A stretch of DNA of 64,000 bases from Spirometra erinaceieuropaei (lineage: Eukaryota > Platyhelminthes > Cestoda > Diphyllobothriidea > Diphyllobothriidae): NCBI GenBank assembly GCA_902702965.1, contig CACRXP010000193.1:796441-860440 (forward strand). The letters run 5' to 3'. Below, piece by piece: positions 25,970 through 36,060 of this stretch. Below the pieces are notes generated by a model, which was given only the letters and a program-made list of their open reading frames with translations, did not search any database and was not told the DNA's origin. Numbering within the stretch: the stretch's first letter is position 1; every line of letters starts with the position of its first letter. The position numbers and the translations under genes were made by a program.

Positions 25970-26221
25970 ATCGACATTCCAACACAACAAGCCTTAGAAA
26001 TGCTTAAGTTCAGCCACAATAAATATTTTCAATTCAATGGCATGTATTAACAACAGGTTAACGGCGTCCCAATTGACTCGCTAATTTCGGGGCTACTCGC
26101 AGAACTCATTTTACGACAACTAGAAGACGATGCAGTGCAAAATGTTCAGTTAAAAATGTGGCTCAGATAAGGAGATGACACATTTGTCATCGTAAAGACC
26201 TGTGAAGTTAAACGATTTCAC
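25970..26221 (+). pseudogene. Penelope-like element RT fragment
   Basis: The plus strand encodes, across several stops, a PLE-type reverse transcriptase segment: KYFQFNGMY, QQVNGVPIDSLISGLLAELI and a DDTFVIVK catalytic block. In intact PLEs these correspond to the FxFNG, Q-x-x-G-x-PMGSP-x-S and Y-x-DD-x-F-V motifs. Here Met-Gly of the PMGSP box is altered (PIDS), and a stop stands before the DD. Only about 80 residues remain, and the endonuclease is absent. A SINE follows directly at 26226. Confidence 0.75.
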
Positions 26222-26225
26222 TAAA

Positions 26226-26510
26226 ATGGTAGAGGGGCGCTCACCGATCGTTCTTTCGGAACTCACTCGTCCCATTGTGCCTTAAGGGCTCTCTCTCAAG
26301 CACAACCAGCAGCCACACAGCGGTGCATGATGTAGGCAGAATGACATCACCGACAAAGACAAGGGAGACTGGAATGGCCATTTCTGGCTTATTAGCCGTC
26401 GTCAGCCAGTCATACCCAACCACGAAGTGTGGAACACCCGAGGCTCGGACTCACGATCTGTTAGCTAGAAGTCCACGCCTCTAACCACTGGGTCATGAGC
26501 CCGCTGCCCT
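26226..26510 (-). mobile_element. tRNA-derived SINE with internal hammerhead-like motif
   Basis: Read on the minus strand, the 5' end (26503-26431) is tRNA-like: an A-box-like TGACCCAGTGG (26497-26487) and a B-box-like GTCCGAGCC, about 45 bases apart. A hammerhead motif follows at 26411-26367. Then comes a body ending in GATCGGTGAGCGCCCCTCTA and CCATTTTA. The body is repeated in a truncated second copy at 26530-26672. Two related bodies and a pol III-like head are the basis for calling it a SINE. No target-site duplication was identified. Confidence 0.65.
26367..26411 (-). ncRNA. Hammerhead ribozyme candidate inside SINE
   Basis: Minus strand, in order: stem I GACTGG (26411-26406), core CTGACGA, stem II GGCT-AATA-AGCC flanked by an unpaired C and A, then GAA, the eight-base palindrome ATGGCCAT as helix III with no loop, T at the cleavage position (26373), and CCAGTC closing stem I with six perfect pairs. 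All invariant core bases are present. A palindromic, loopless helix III implies action as a dimer, as known for short-helix-III hammerheads in animal retroelements. The weak point is the C-A mismatch where the first stem II pair should be. Confidence 0.6.
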
Positions 26511-26529
26511 GTCGATTTTCGATCCGGAA

Positions 26530-26672
26530 TATAAAATGGTAAGGGACGTTCACCGATCGTCCTTACGGAACTCACTCGTTCCGTTGTGCCTTACGGGCTC
26601 TCTCTTTCTCTCTCTCTCTCGAGCCCAACCAGGAGTCGCACAGCGGCGCACGATATAGGCAGAATGGCAATT
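26530..26672 (-). mobile_element. 5'-truncated second SINE copy
   Basis: This repeats the 3' body of the SINE at 26226-26348 in the same orientation at about 80-85% identity by eye. It carries a CT/GA microsatellite (26597-26620) where the first copy has a shorter one. The tRNA-like head and the hammerhead are absent. Confidence 0.75.
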
Positions 26673-27435
26673 GTCCGTCCGCATTTTCTCTTTACTTGTA
26701 GCTTTCATTTTTACTTGGTCAGCGAAATTTTAGAATTATCTTCTGAGATATTAGATGTCAAGTAGCTTCCGACGGAGGGGTTTTTGGGATCTTTTGGAGA
26801 ATTCGATGTGCTTTCCCAGGATCCACATAATGCGACTTCTTCAACGGCCGTTCCTCACCCGGCTTCCTTCTGCTACCGAACTAAGCCAGTGAGTTCCACT
26901 TTTGTGTGACTCTGACCACTATCGAGCGTACCTGATGTGACGTCAGCTTAGACCTCAGCTTTCCGGATTAGGTACGAAGTGACTGCCATACTTTGCGATC
27001 AGGCTTTGTAAACCTGCAAGTACTGAGATGCATGTATACTTGACGACACTTTTCAAAGCATTGTTGGAATGATAAAATCTATCTCACAACTAGGTATTTC
27101 ATCTTTTGAGCATTCCACACGGGAGAGATTTTGCCTCCTACAGGATGATAATAATAAAGCCATATTTGTAATTTGGTAAGGATGCACGTGATTACTTCAG
27201 CGGTGCAGTGAAAGATCCATAAAGGAAACGATACCAAATAGGCAACTGCTTTCGTTATACATACAGAATATTTGCTAGTGATAGGAATGATCCTGAAGGG
27301 GAGGCTTGCCTCCCAAATCACAGGAAATAATTTGCGTCTACATTCCACCCCTATAAATGTGTGCATTTACTGATGCTCTCTTCCCCACGTGAAAGTATAC
27401 TTAGGTAGTGTCATTTGTCTTTTATCTAAATTTTG
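26673..27435. other. No supported gene
   Basis: AT-rich filler between the SINE pair and the RTE fragment. Nothing recognised. Confidence 0.5.
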
Positions 27436-28080
27436 AAATATTTGACCAACACCTTCGTCCCGCTAGTCTCGCCTCGGTACGGGGACACTGACGGATGCAT
27501 CCAGGTGGCCTTCTCCCACATCGGGAGGCGGAAGCGGGTGTTGGTCAGGATGAGCCGATGTTCTGCGCAGGCTCGTAGAAGGAGCTGGCCGTTGTCATTG
27601 GAGCCATCGATAGCCTGGGGGCCCAGCACTCCTCTCCAGGCAGCATGGTCTGTGATGACGCGGGCGTTGAAGTCACCAAGGACAATCAAATCATCCGCCT
27701 TCGACACAGTCGTCAGGAGGGCGTGCAGGTTCTCGTATAATTTGTCCTTTGCGGCGTCAGAGCCAGTCTTGGGTGGAGCGTCGACGCTGATGATGGTGGC
27801 AAATTCGCCTCCTCAAAGAGGCAGGCGGAAGCTCACCAGACGATCGTTGATGCCCTGCGGCAGACAGGACAGTCGTCCCACGAGGTCGTTCCGGATGGCA
27901 ATGGCCACACCCGCGCCCCGTCGCTCTGCCCTCTCCGCATGTGGGAGACACGCCGCTCAAGCTTCGTTGTGTTAAATCCTGGTGCTTGTGTTTGGGGGGC
28001 CAGGTCGTGCATGTGGCGCGCGCAGACAAGGTCAATAAATATGTCAGCCACTGCGCCCATTCCCCGCATCAGTCAACAGA
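27436..28080 (-). pseudogene. RTE-type LINE endonuclease fragment
   Basis: On the minus strand the apurinic endonuclease of an RTE-like LINE is legible across frames. First come ERRVSHMRRGQSDGA and an AIRNDLVGRLSCLPQGINDR stretch, then [20 protein letters not shown] (27707-27648) followed by [18 protein letters not shown] and [14 protein letters not shown] with the downstream NDNG and TNT-x-F-R motifs marks the family. A frameshift near 27810 and loss of sense after about 27470 show it is broken. RT is not attached; the best matching RT piece in the window is at 60770-61130. Confidence 0.85.
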
Positions 28081-28640
28081 CCGGCTCGGACAGTGGCTGG
28101 GGCATGGGAAGGGAGAGTGAGGTCGACGACTCAACGCATTTTCCTCACTATAAACAATCTGACGCGCCTGAAGCCATCACGGTGCGCCAAAAGCCGTGGC
28201 TTAGAGGGTTTTCGACTGACTGGATAACGTGGACTTCGCAGTCGGCCCAGTGTTGTGTGTTTCAGTGGAGTGGCCGGCTGGTGGTCTAAGAGTCAGGCTG
28301 AAATGGCTCCTTCTTAATGTGGCCTTTATGGCACTCGCACTCCGTGGGATCTGAGCCGGGTGTGGCGGCACGCCTAGGTGCGGTTTCGGTCGTGCCAGCC
28401 TCCATTCTTTTGGCGTTTTTGGTTAAAATCCTGGTCAAGTGTGTTTTGTGGACCAGGGGATTTGGTGACGCGCCTAGGTGCGGGTTCAGTCGTGTCAGCC
28501 GCCTGCGCCCCCCTCCCCGCCTCCGGTCTTTTTGACTCTGTCTTGACACCGGGTCCCAGGTGGGGAGTGAGGAATAAAGACTTCGGTGGATGTAACGCAA
28601 GTTTACTCCCACTATAAATCACGCACAAGTCGCCGTCCCT
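28081..28640 (-). mobile_element. Probable 5' region of the RTE element
   Basis: GC-richer sequence directly upstream (minus strand) of the endonuclease fragment, ending near 28620. It contains an imperfect direct repeat of about 30 bases, CGCCTAGGTGCGG... at 28371 and 28471, exactly 100 bases apart. It has no conserved protein, so I read it as the element's 5' untranslated region. Confidence 0.5.
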
Positions 28641-29867
28641 GTTCAGACCCTGCTGTGGAGCATACGGTGGACAGAGTCGAATGCGACGACCGGACTGTCA
28701 AGCTTGAACCAAGCATAGTAGCTTTTACAGCATGTCGTCATGTAGCATGACTAACCAGAATGAGCACGAAAAACAGACAGATGTAGGAGCAAAATGGAAG
28801 ATATAGAGATTTGACTGCTGATAAAAGTGGTGTTATTCGCGGGTTCAACAATGCGAAGAGTGCAGAGGTCCGCCTAGATAATTACATAAACTGGGAAAAT
28901 TTTAGGAAGGCCAATGTAATGGTGATATTTGCAAAGTTATCCCTCTTTGAGGACGGTTTCCAAAAGGTGCTCTGATATCCAGTCCTCCTTTGTAGATGGT
29001 GAGCCGCAGGCGCATTAATATTTGGGCGTCGAGGGCGCCCTCGAAGTAGGCCGTAGCTGTAGAGGACGAGACTGTCTGGTTCCTAGGCTAGGCAATTGCT
29101 TTATCTACCGGACTGTCTAGTTCGCTAACTGTTCAGGCTGACTGGTTGGTTGTAGTCGTAGCAGCAAGGTTCCCAGGGCGTGCTTGCTTTCTCGCGCTCA
29201 AACCTAGATGTCATTTCCTGCCTTCTCACGTTACTGCGCTAACGCATTTCTGTCCCGTCTTAACCCTCTTTTTTGACCTGTACTACTGGGGTTTTTACGC
29301 AGTCTATTTTAGATGTACAGGTTAATATCGCGGAAAACTCATTGTAGGCGTATTGAGCAAAGGGTCGGAAGCCTTTTACGCGAATTAACGCGAAGAATAT
29401 GAGGGAAAGTTACTCGTCCCATTCATCATCCTCTTCGCCGAGGGGTTTGCCTACCAGCAGTTGGTCAACAGACACCGGTACGTCCTCTTCCAATGGTGAA
29501 TCGGCTTTAATGGCTGTGCCACGGCACAGTTAGTCTGAAGAATCTCCTACGGCCCTCGAAACTAAAGAGGAGTTAGTCGTACGTGACGAACTGTGGGCGT
29601 AGGATGTGCGCTTCAAAATACTTCGCAATTACCTACCAAGTCTGCTGAGAATTAGGTGACGGTTGACGCCAGTTGACTTTTCTGAGATGTCCTTGGACGC
29701 ACGAACACAACTGGGCGGAGTGAGTGATATGCCACCGGTAACGGCATTGGGCAGCGGTGTGTTCATCCACTTAGGACTTGTAAAGCAGTCGACAAAACAG
29801 TTACGTGCCTTTTCTGTGCAGGTGCTAGGTGATGAGGTGGCAGCCTTCTCAGCGATCGGCGGTCTTT
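28641..29867. other. No supported gene; unclassified sequence
   Basis: About 1.2 kb without recognisable coding capacity. The stretch 28920-29130 (short GC-rich words, GAGGGCGCCCTCG palindrome at about 29031) may be another dispersed repeat. Confidence 0.4.
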
Positions 29868-29957
29868 CCATTTATATATATATAATATATATATATATAT
29901 TATATATATTATATATATAATATATATTATATATTATATAATATATATATATAATAA
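29868..29957 (+). repeat. (TA)n AT-only tract
   Basis: About 90 bases of only A and T in alternating TA/AT blocks, able to form many hairpins. It abuts the hairpin element at 29956; a shorter TATATATA tract lies on the far side (30060-30070). Confidence 0.95.
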
Positions 29958-30057
29958 AAGGAGAAGGCTCGTCGGAAAATCGTGTGACGACGGGTTGGTA
30001 TAACCGACTTGAAAATTCACGAGTATACCTCGATTTTTCGACGAGTCTTCTCCTTTT
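29956..30057 (+). mobile_element. Hairpin (MITE-like) element containing a hammerhead-like motif
   Basis: A 27-base terminal inverted repeat, starting AAAAGGAGAAGGCTCGTCGG and mirrored at 30031-30057 with about two mismatches, encloses about 48 bases. The whole is 102 bases long and flanked by TA-rich DNA. The interior and part of the right arm match the repeat at 25605-25665 in inverse orientation. It could be a MITE inserted at TA, or the end of a Penelope-like or retrozyme-like element. Confidence 0.65.
29980..30022 (+). ncRNA. Hammerhead-ribozyme-like motif with broken core (copy 3)
   Basis: Plus strand: stem I TCGT, core GTGACGA, 20-base stem II region with GGTT-GGTAT-AACC, then GAA, AATT palindromic helix III, C at the cleavage position (30018), ACGA closing stem I. 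Compared with CTGANGA, the first core base C3 is G at 29984. C3 must pair with G8 for catalysis, so this copy is predicted inactive. Confidence 0.5.
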
Positions 30058-30570
30058 AATGTATATATATGTTTATTTATTTATTTATTTAAAGCTAAGA
30101 GATCTCTTATAAGACTTATAAGGCTACATTCTTCGCGGTCTAAGGCAGAATTATATACCCTTCGAACGTGAAGTCGAGAACACAAACACGTAAGCCCACA
30201 CTGAAAATGATGAACGAATCTGCCCTAAATGACGGATAAATTGAGTTCACGAATGATCAGCAGAGCCTAACCGAATTTCAGCTACAAAACACTACCTGCG
30301 GCAAAAAACTGGCGCCAGATGCGGAATGTTTCAGCGCGCTGGAAAGTGATTGGTTGATAGACTGATATATAATGCGGTGTAGCGAAGTTAACGGAAGCCT
30401 TTTAACATAGTGGTTCTGTAGCGGGGAGACGCGAAGGAGTAAAGTTTTTGGAATAAGTGGTTGATAGTGGTCGAGCCTGCTTTCTCTTCCCATTTCCAGT
30501 CCGGGAATGTGAAGAGTCTGATTTCCCAACCCCTGTACAACAGCTAAGAAATTTTCTCGTCCGTTTAGCA
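30058..30570 (-). mobile_element. Possible LINE 3' end with (TTTA)n tail
   Basis: A TTTA repeat (30070-30090) opens about 500 bases without coding sense, ending where a plus-strand LINE fragment begins. Its position and simple-sequence edge suggest a LINE 3' UTR on the minus strand, but no protein part is attached. Confidence 0.3.
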
Positions 30571-30572
30571 AA

Positions 30573-30965
30573 CTATTCCTAGATGTTTCTCGAAAATAGC
30601 TTCTATCCTAACTATTGGAAAACTTCTATTATTATTCCAGTGTTTGAATCTGACTGTCTTTCTGATGTTCAAAACTATCGAGGTGTACTTAAAACACCTG
30701 CTTCGCCAAAGTCTTCGAAAAAAATTATCGTCTTTTGTATGGACAATCCGGTTTTTAGGCCTTCACAACATGGTTTTTTATCTTACTGTTCTTAGGAAAC
30801 GTCTCTTATGACGTTTATCAATCTACTTATTTCTCTTTGTAATTATAATTTGTCTGTGGAGGTTATCTATTTTAATCTTAGTAAAGTCTTCGATAAAGCG
30901 TCACCTAGAATACTCCTGGCTAATTAGGAAGCTCTGGAACTTCACGGTTCTCTTGTAGAGGTTTT
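30573..30965 (+). pseudogene. LINE family I RT fragment
   Basis: The plus strand carries FYPNYWKTSIIIPVFESDCL, then SDVQNYRGVLKTP and PSQHGFL, the same motif order as the intact RT at 44792-43650 (WKTSIIIPVFKSG, NYRG, QHGFLP). One stop and frameshifts follow, then a FDKASPR remnant of the FDKVPH motif near 30890. It breaks off before the catalytic box. Confidence 0.85.
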
Positions 30966-30974
30966 AAAATCATA

Positions 30975-31690
30975 ATTATAATTATTTTTTATTTAATGCC
31001 AGTTTACAGGCACTGTCAAGGGAAGAGTTAAACACAAATCCGACCAGCAGTGAAAAAACTCCTGTGGTAAAGGAATAAAAATATAGTTGATGGTGGTTTT
31101 TATGGTTTGGAGGGTTCAGGAGAAAAAACTGCTGGCGGCAGACTTTCGACCGTCTGACCAGTATCGGAGATTATCGGACATCAATTCCTTTCATGAAGTT
31201 GGGGATACTCAAAGCAGAGGCGTTGAGGAACAGCTGTCGCTCTTGGCCAACAAAATTGTCCTGGTGAGACTGGCCATAGTGTTCAGAGACCACAAACGCC
31301 ATCGCTACGGTACAGTCGGTCGGTGGATTCAGCACCCATAACTTGTGGGAGCTTTTCTGAATGCAAAAATGGAACTTCTCTCAAATGAAGGATAATTTTG
31401 CAAACTTTTCACACTCATGGGTAGTTTATTCCAAATAGCAATTGCATTTACAGAAAAGAGCCGACGATATTTAACAGTACGTGCCAGAGGAAGAAATAAA
31501 AAGACCTCACGGTGACTGTTACGTCTTGGGTGGATATGATGTCTTAAAGAGGTCAGCCAGTCAGTCAGTGTATTTGAGGGAAATACGCTTACTCCTTTTA
31601 ACTCCCTATTTGTACATAAAAAATCGACAAATAAGAAAATAGTGAAGAAATTTTGCACTAAGTGAATGCAGACATTGATTCCCATATGTA
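30975..31690 (-). mobile_element. LINE family I 3' end (RT tail and 3' UTR)
   Basis: On the minus strand, 31685-31329 encodes the family I C-terminal block (TSLRHHIHPRRNSHREVFLF, RLFSVNAIAIWNKLPMS). The following 350 bases match the 3' UTR at 38500-38850 closely, including the shared phrase AATGCCAGTTTACAGGCA. It is placed tail-to-tail with the plus-strand fragment at 30573. Confidence 0.85.
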
Positions 31691-33772
31691 ACTTGTTTCA
31701 TGGCGAAAAAGTCACATAGTCCGCTTCTTGCTGCAGCACATGTCTGTCAAGCCGGCATTTAAATGTCGCCGCAGATTGAGACATAAAAACCGTCTCGGGC
31801 AGGTTATTCCACGGTTCCACGACACGGTTGGAGAAGAAATACTTCCTCACATTCAGTCTACCCTGGGACACACGTAGCTTGAACGGATGTCCCCCCAGAG
31901 CTTAGTTGTTGTGGCGAGTTGGAAAAAGTCATCGCACCGAAGGGCGCAGTCCATGCCACGCACAATAGGGAAAGTTTGTATCAAGTCTCCGCGCAGCTGC
32001 CTACAACTCACAGGATAGAGGTTAAGGTTGGTTAAGCGGATCTCGCATGGCAGTGCACTGTGACCTCTTATTAGTTTCGTTGCTCGCCTCTACACCCTTT
32101 CGAGCAGGTTGTAATCCTGATGTGTCCACGGTCTCAAGGCCTGAATTGCATATTCGAGATGAGGTCTTACAAACGTGCCGAAGACTTTGGAGAAGCAGTC
32201 TTCATCGAAAACTGCGAATGTCCGCTTGGTGGCCTATAGCATTAAAGTTGTGGCCTTGGCCGCCTTACAACATTGTGTAGAAGGCTTTAGGCGGTCTGCA
32301 ATCCAGACTATAAGATCTTTCTGCGTTTATGCCTCTCGAAATGGTTTTCCGTTCAGATGGTATTGTCGCGTACTAGGGGTCTGATTTCCAAAGAGGCAGT
32401 ATGGTACATTTGTCCAAATTGAAGGATAAGAGCCATCTGCGGGACCACTCGTCAAATCGTCATCCGCAAACATGGCACTATTACAGTCCAACCCATCTAC
32501 ACAATCATTGATGAACAAGAGAAAGAGGGTTGGTCCGGGTACCGAGCCTTGTTGAACTCCTCTCTTTATGAATGAGCACCTTGATTGCTGTTGTTCTACA
32601 CAGACAATTTGGGAACGGCCGACAAGAAAGTTTTCGATCCATTTGAGAAGCTTTCCACCGATGTCCATAATTCTCAACTTGTGCGGGAGACGCTGGTGCG
32701 GAACACTGTCGAACGCCTTCCGGAAATCAATATAGGCCACAAGCAATTTGTGTTTTGTGTCCAGTGCTCTTGTCCAACTTTGCATTGTATATAGTAAGTT
32801 CGTTACACATGATCTTCCCCTACGGAAACTATATTGTTCATTGGACAAGAGGTTTTGGCTTTCCAGATAAGTCATCACCTTTTTTTATGATTTTCTCCAA
32901 CACTTTGCAGTAGATTGATGTCAGACTGACGGGTTTGTAGTTCGTTGCAAGAGCACGACTACCACTTATGTAAAGGGGTTTAACGTGGGCCGTCTTCCAG
33001 TCTGTGGGAACAATTCCAGCATCAAAGGATTCCTGGCAAAGAAAGGATATTGGTTTGGCTAGCTCTCGGGCAAGCTTGAAAAGCGGCTTTGCTGGGATCT
33101 CGTCCGGACCGGGAGATTTACATTCCTTCAAGCTTTTTTGTTCTTCCTAATTCGTTGCTTCTCGAAACCCGATATCCTCGATAGTGGGATCTAACATGTT
33201 CTCGGAATTACTTGGGATAAAGTCTGCTTCTCTTGTGAAAACGGATTGGAACAATCAAGAAATATGCTCAGCTTTATTCCTACTGTCCGATATTTCCAAA
33301 CCGTCATCATTCCTCATGACTGGAATGGGATTCCTGTTGCTTGTTCACTTCCGTAAATAGCTGTAAAGCAATTGCGGATTTTTAACGGCTTGGTGGAGCA
33401 AATTACTCTCGAAATCCCGTCGCCTCTTTAAAATCAGGCATTTTACCTTATTTCTTTGAGATTTATATTCCGCAAACGCTGCAATGTAGTCGATTTCGAG
33501 AAATTTCCTTCACAAACTTCCTTTCTCGTTGGTCTCATTTTTGAGTTTACGTGTTACCAACTATGGGCGGTTGGATGTCCTTGGCTTTGATACGGCAAAG
33601 TGGCACTTCATTAGATGCAGCAACCGATCCTTAAATAAATTCCAGTCCTCCTTAACGTTTCCGGAGAAGAGAACATCCCAGTCTATTTGTGATGCCTCAG
33701 CTCTCATTTGGCGAAAGTCCTCTTTCCATATATTTGACCTCATGTCGTCTTTTGTATACGGTTCAGACGACA
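31690..33772 (-). mobile_element. LINE family II, 3' half (host of a nested family I copy)
   Basis: The minus strand reads from the gap. The end of the linker is at 33743 (WKEDFRQMRAEASQIDWDVL). RT domain pieces are KSPGPDEIPAKPLFKLAREL (33120), DWKTAHVKPLY and YKPVSLTS, then FRRGRSCVTNLLY, VAYIDFRKAFDSVPHQRLPH, GVQQGSVPGPTLFLLFINDC, and FADDD in place of FADD-L-K (32460). The C-terminal block decays toward 31690. Frameshifts at about 32870 and 32430 make it non-functional. Together with 36061-37870 it forms one family II element interrupted by 33846-36060. Confidence 0.85.
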
Positions 33773-33845
33773 NNNNNNNNNNNNNNNNNNNNNNNNNNNN
33801 NNNNNNNNNNNNNNNNNNNNNNNNNNNNNNNNNNNNNNNNNNNNN
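33773..33845. other. Assembly gap (73 N)
   Basis: Run of N. The family I element on its right is cut in mid-RT and the family II element on its left resumes in the linker before RT. The missing DNA must therefore include the rest of a family I RT and 3' UTR, well over 1 kb, so the N count is not the true size. Confidence 0.95.
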
Positions 33846-36060
33846 CGAAGCGAAGTGATTAGATCAATAAATGTCAAGTGGCAAGTTTCGCAGGATCGTT
33901 TAGGTAGAAATCCATGCTGACTAGAGCTCAGAAGCTGATTAGCTAGACAGAAGTCGAGAATTTCATTGAAAATAATCCTTTCAAGAACTCTTGCTAGAGA
34001 CGGCGTTTTGTGCACACCCCGATAGTTATTAACATCGGACCGAGATCCTGACTTGAAAACGGGAATGATAATTGACGTTTTCCATGTTTCAGGAAAGAAT
34101 CCTTTCGAAATATAAACAGAGAATAAATGACTGAGCAATATGGGAAAGTCGGACGCTTGTTTAATAATCGAATTCGGAATCCCGTCCGTTCCAGAGTAGT
34201 GTGAGTATTTCAAACGGCCTATGTGTTTCTTAATGAGATCTGAGGAGACATCGATTGTACTAAGTGTCCTATCTGAAAGTGGTAGAAAGAAAGGGACCGG
34301 ATCGGACTCGGTAGCAAGGTGTTTTGCAAAGAAAGCAGTTAACAACTCCGCCTTGTCAGTGTCATCGGTGAGGAAGACTTTGTTATCATTTAGCATGGGT
34401 GAAAGTTCATGACCACGCTTAGAGGAGGACCGATGACGGAAGATGTTAGCGACGGATTTGCCAGGGTTCGAACCACTGAGAGCAATTGATTCTCTTTGCC
34501 TCTCGCGCGCTTGGCGCATCCTTGAGGCCATCTCAAAAATCTCTGTGATTCTAAGATGAACTGATAAGGAACTTGTGGATAGGTCACACAGTTGTCCCCT
34601 CAACTTTTTTAGTCCGTTCTGAAGAAAATGAGAAACAAGGGAATCTGAAGAATTAGGCTTGAGATATCTACGCGGCACAAACTCTAGAATGTCCTTGGAA
34701 ACATTGGACATGACATCACGTAGAATGGTTGCATCGTTGCAATTGAGGAAGCCAAACCAATCCAAAGATCTATTATAGTTATTAATTAAGTCGTTATGTT
34801 CGCAGTCTTATTTCATGTAAGTCCGAACGGCGCTTGGCTTTTTTTAAAAAGGCAAGCGGTAAGCAACAATGAATTAATACGTGGTCACCGTCAAGGAGGT
34901 CCTTTTTTAAAGCAACAGAAAGAGGAGCAATGTCATTGGTAAAGATTAGATCTAAAATGTGATTATCTCTTGTTGGAGAGCGCACCAGTTGGGACCAATT
35001 AGAAAAATTGACAATATCTTGAAAGGGCTGGAATCTGGGTGGGCAGCTATTGGAAACCCAGTCAATTTCAGGAAAATTAAAATCCCCAGTGATTATTTTA
35101 ACATCGAAAGCAGCTTCTGAATTTAATTTAAAAATTTCACAGAGTTGTGAATCATCACTGGCTAAAGAATTTGGGGGATTGTAAATACAGCCAATAATTG
35201 TCTTTCTTTGCGGCGAGAGAATAACAGATGCAAAGCAGAAGTTTCCCGTGAATGAGGAAACATCCAAGTAATAGGGAGAGTACTTTAGGTAGGATTTAAG
35301 ATAAAGAAGACAACCACCCCCACGCCTAGTCGTGCGGTCTTGGCGGTAAAAATCGAAGTTATCTTGGAGAAGGGTAAAGTCAGGAATTAGAGAATGTGTC
35401 CAAGATTCTGTTACACATATAATATCAGGCGTCATTTCCGGAGCAATGGCTCTGATTTGGGCCATCTTGTTTATAACAGACCTGGCATTCAATAATATAA
35501 TATCTAATGTGTTTCGAACGGCAATGCTATTTTCGACGGTATTTAAAAAAAATTTGGAGGCGGATATGTACGCTGTGAATAAATGACACTTGGAGAATAA
35601 GTACCAGTTAATTTAGAGTTATTGACGTACGGGGAGTCAGCAAGAGAAGGCTGAGTATGAGACCTAAAGGAGGTGGGGATATAGTTTTCAAACATTGGAA
35701 TGCTAGGTGAGTTAGAACATGGATAGACTTGTTGGTAGTTAAATAGTGGAGGAAGGGGAGGAGGAGGGAGGCTAGAAGGAAAGTAGGGGCTAATGGGTGA
35801 GGGTAGGCCGCTATAAGAATGAAATGGTGGGAAACCAGGTCTAGGTTGAAAGTCAAAGGAGGTAGGTTGACGTACCTGAGAGCAATTGGCCTTAAGTGGT
35901 GGGAAGCCTGATCTAGGTTGGGGCATAAATGACTTAGGGCAATTCATGTATGAATTATTTGTTGGATATAAAGTAGGGATTTGATAAGTAACTGGTACGC
36001 AGGACTGAGAATTATACGGGCATATAATTTGAGCTGGGGGGTTTGCAGACGAGGTCCAGT
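33846..36060 (-). mobile_element. LINE family I copy A, nested in family II
   Basis: Minus strand, 5' to 3': the proline-rich end of ORF1 (36060-35543, ends TYPPPNFF); the APE endonuclease (35520-34794: LNARSVINK, ITGDFNFPEIDW, SPTRDNHILDLIFTND, GDHVLIHC); the linker (MRQARERQRESIALSG, VANIFRHRSS); and RT motifs 0-2 (SHYSGTDGIPNSIIKQ, WKTSIIIPVFKSG, SRSDVNNYRG, QHGFLPKRSCET), where the gap begins. It is 5'-truncated inside ORF1. A short frameshift at about 34790 divides endonuclease from linker. It is nearly identical to copy B (52993-56425). Confidence 0.88.
35543..35556 (-). promoter_or_regulatory. Candidate -1 frameshift site at ORF1/ORF2 junction, copy A
   Basis: Eight U on the minus strand (plus-strand A run 35545-35552) run straight into the ORF1 stop TAA. 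A U-UUU-UUU heptamer read in ORF1 phase would slip by -1 into ORF2 (FFLNTVENSIAVRNTL...LLNARSV). ORF2 has no ATG before the endonuclease's conserved N-A-R-S motif. Confidence 0.5.

Noticed and set aside
27690..27720. Minus-strand CTGACGA near 27714
   Set aside because: It is followed by GAAG, not GAAA, and lies in RTE endonuclease coding sequence.
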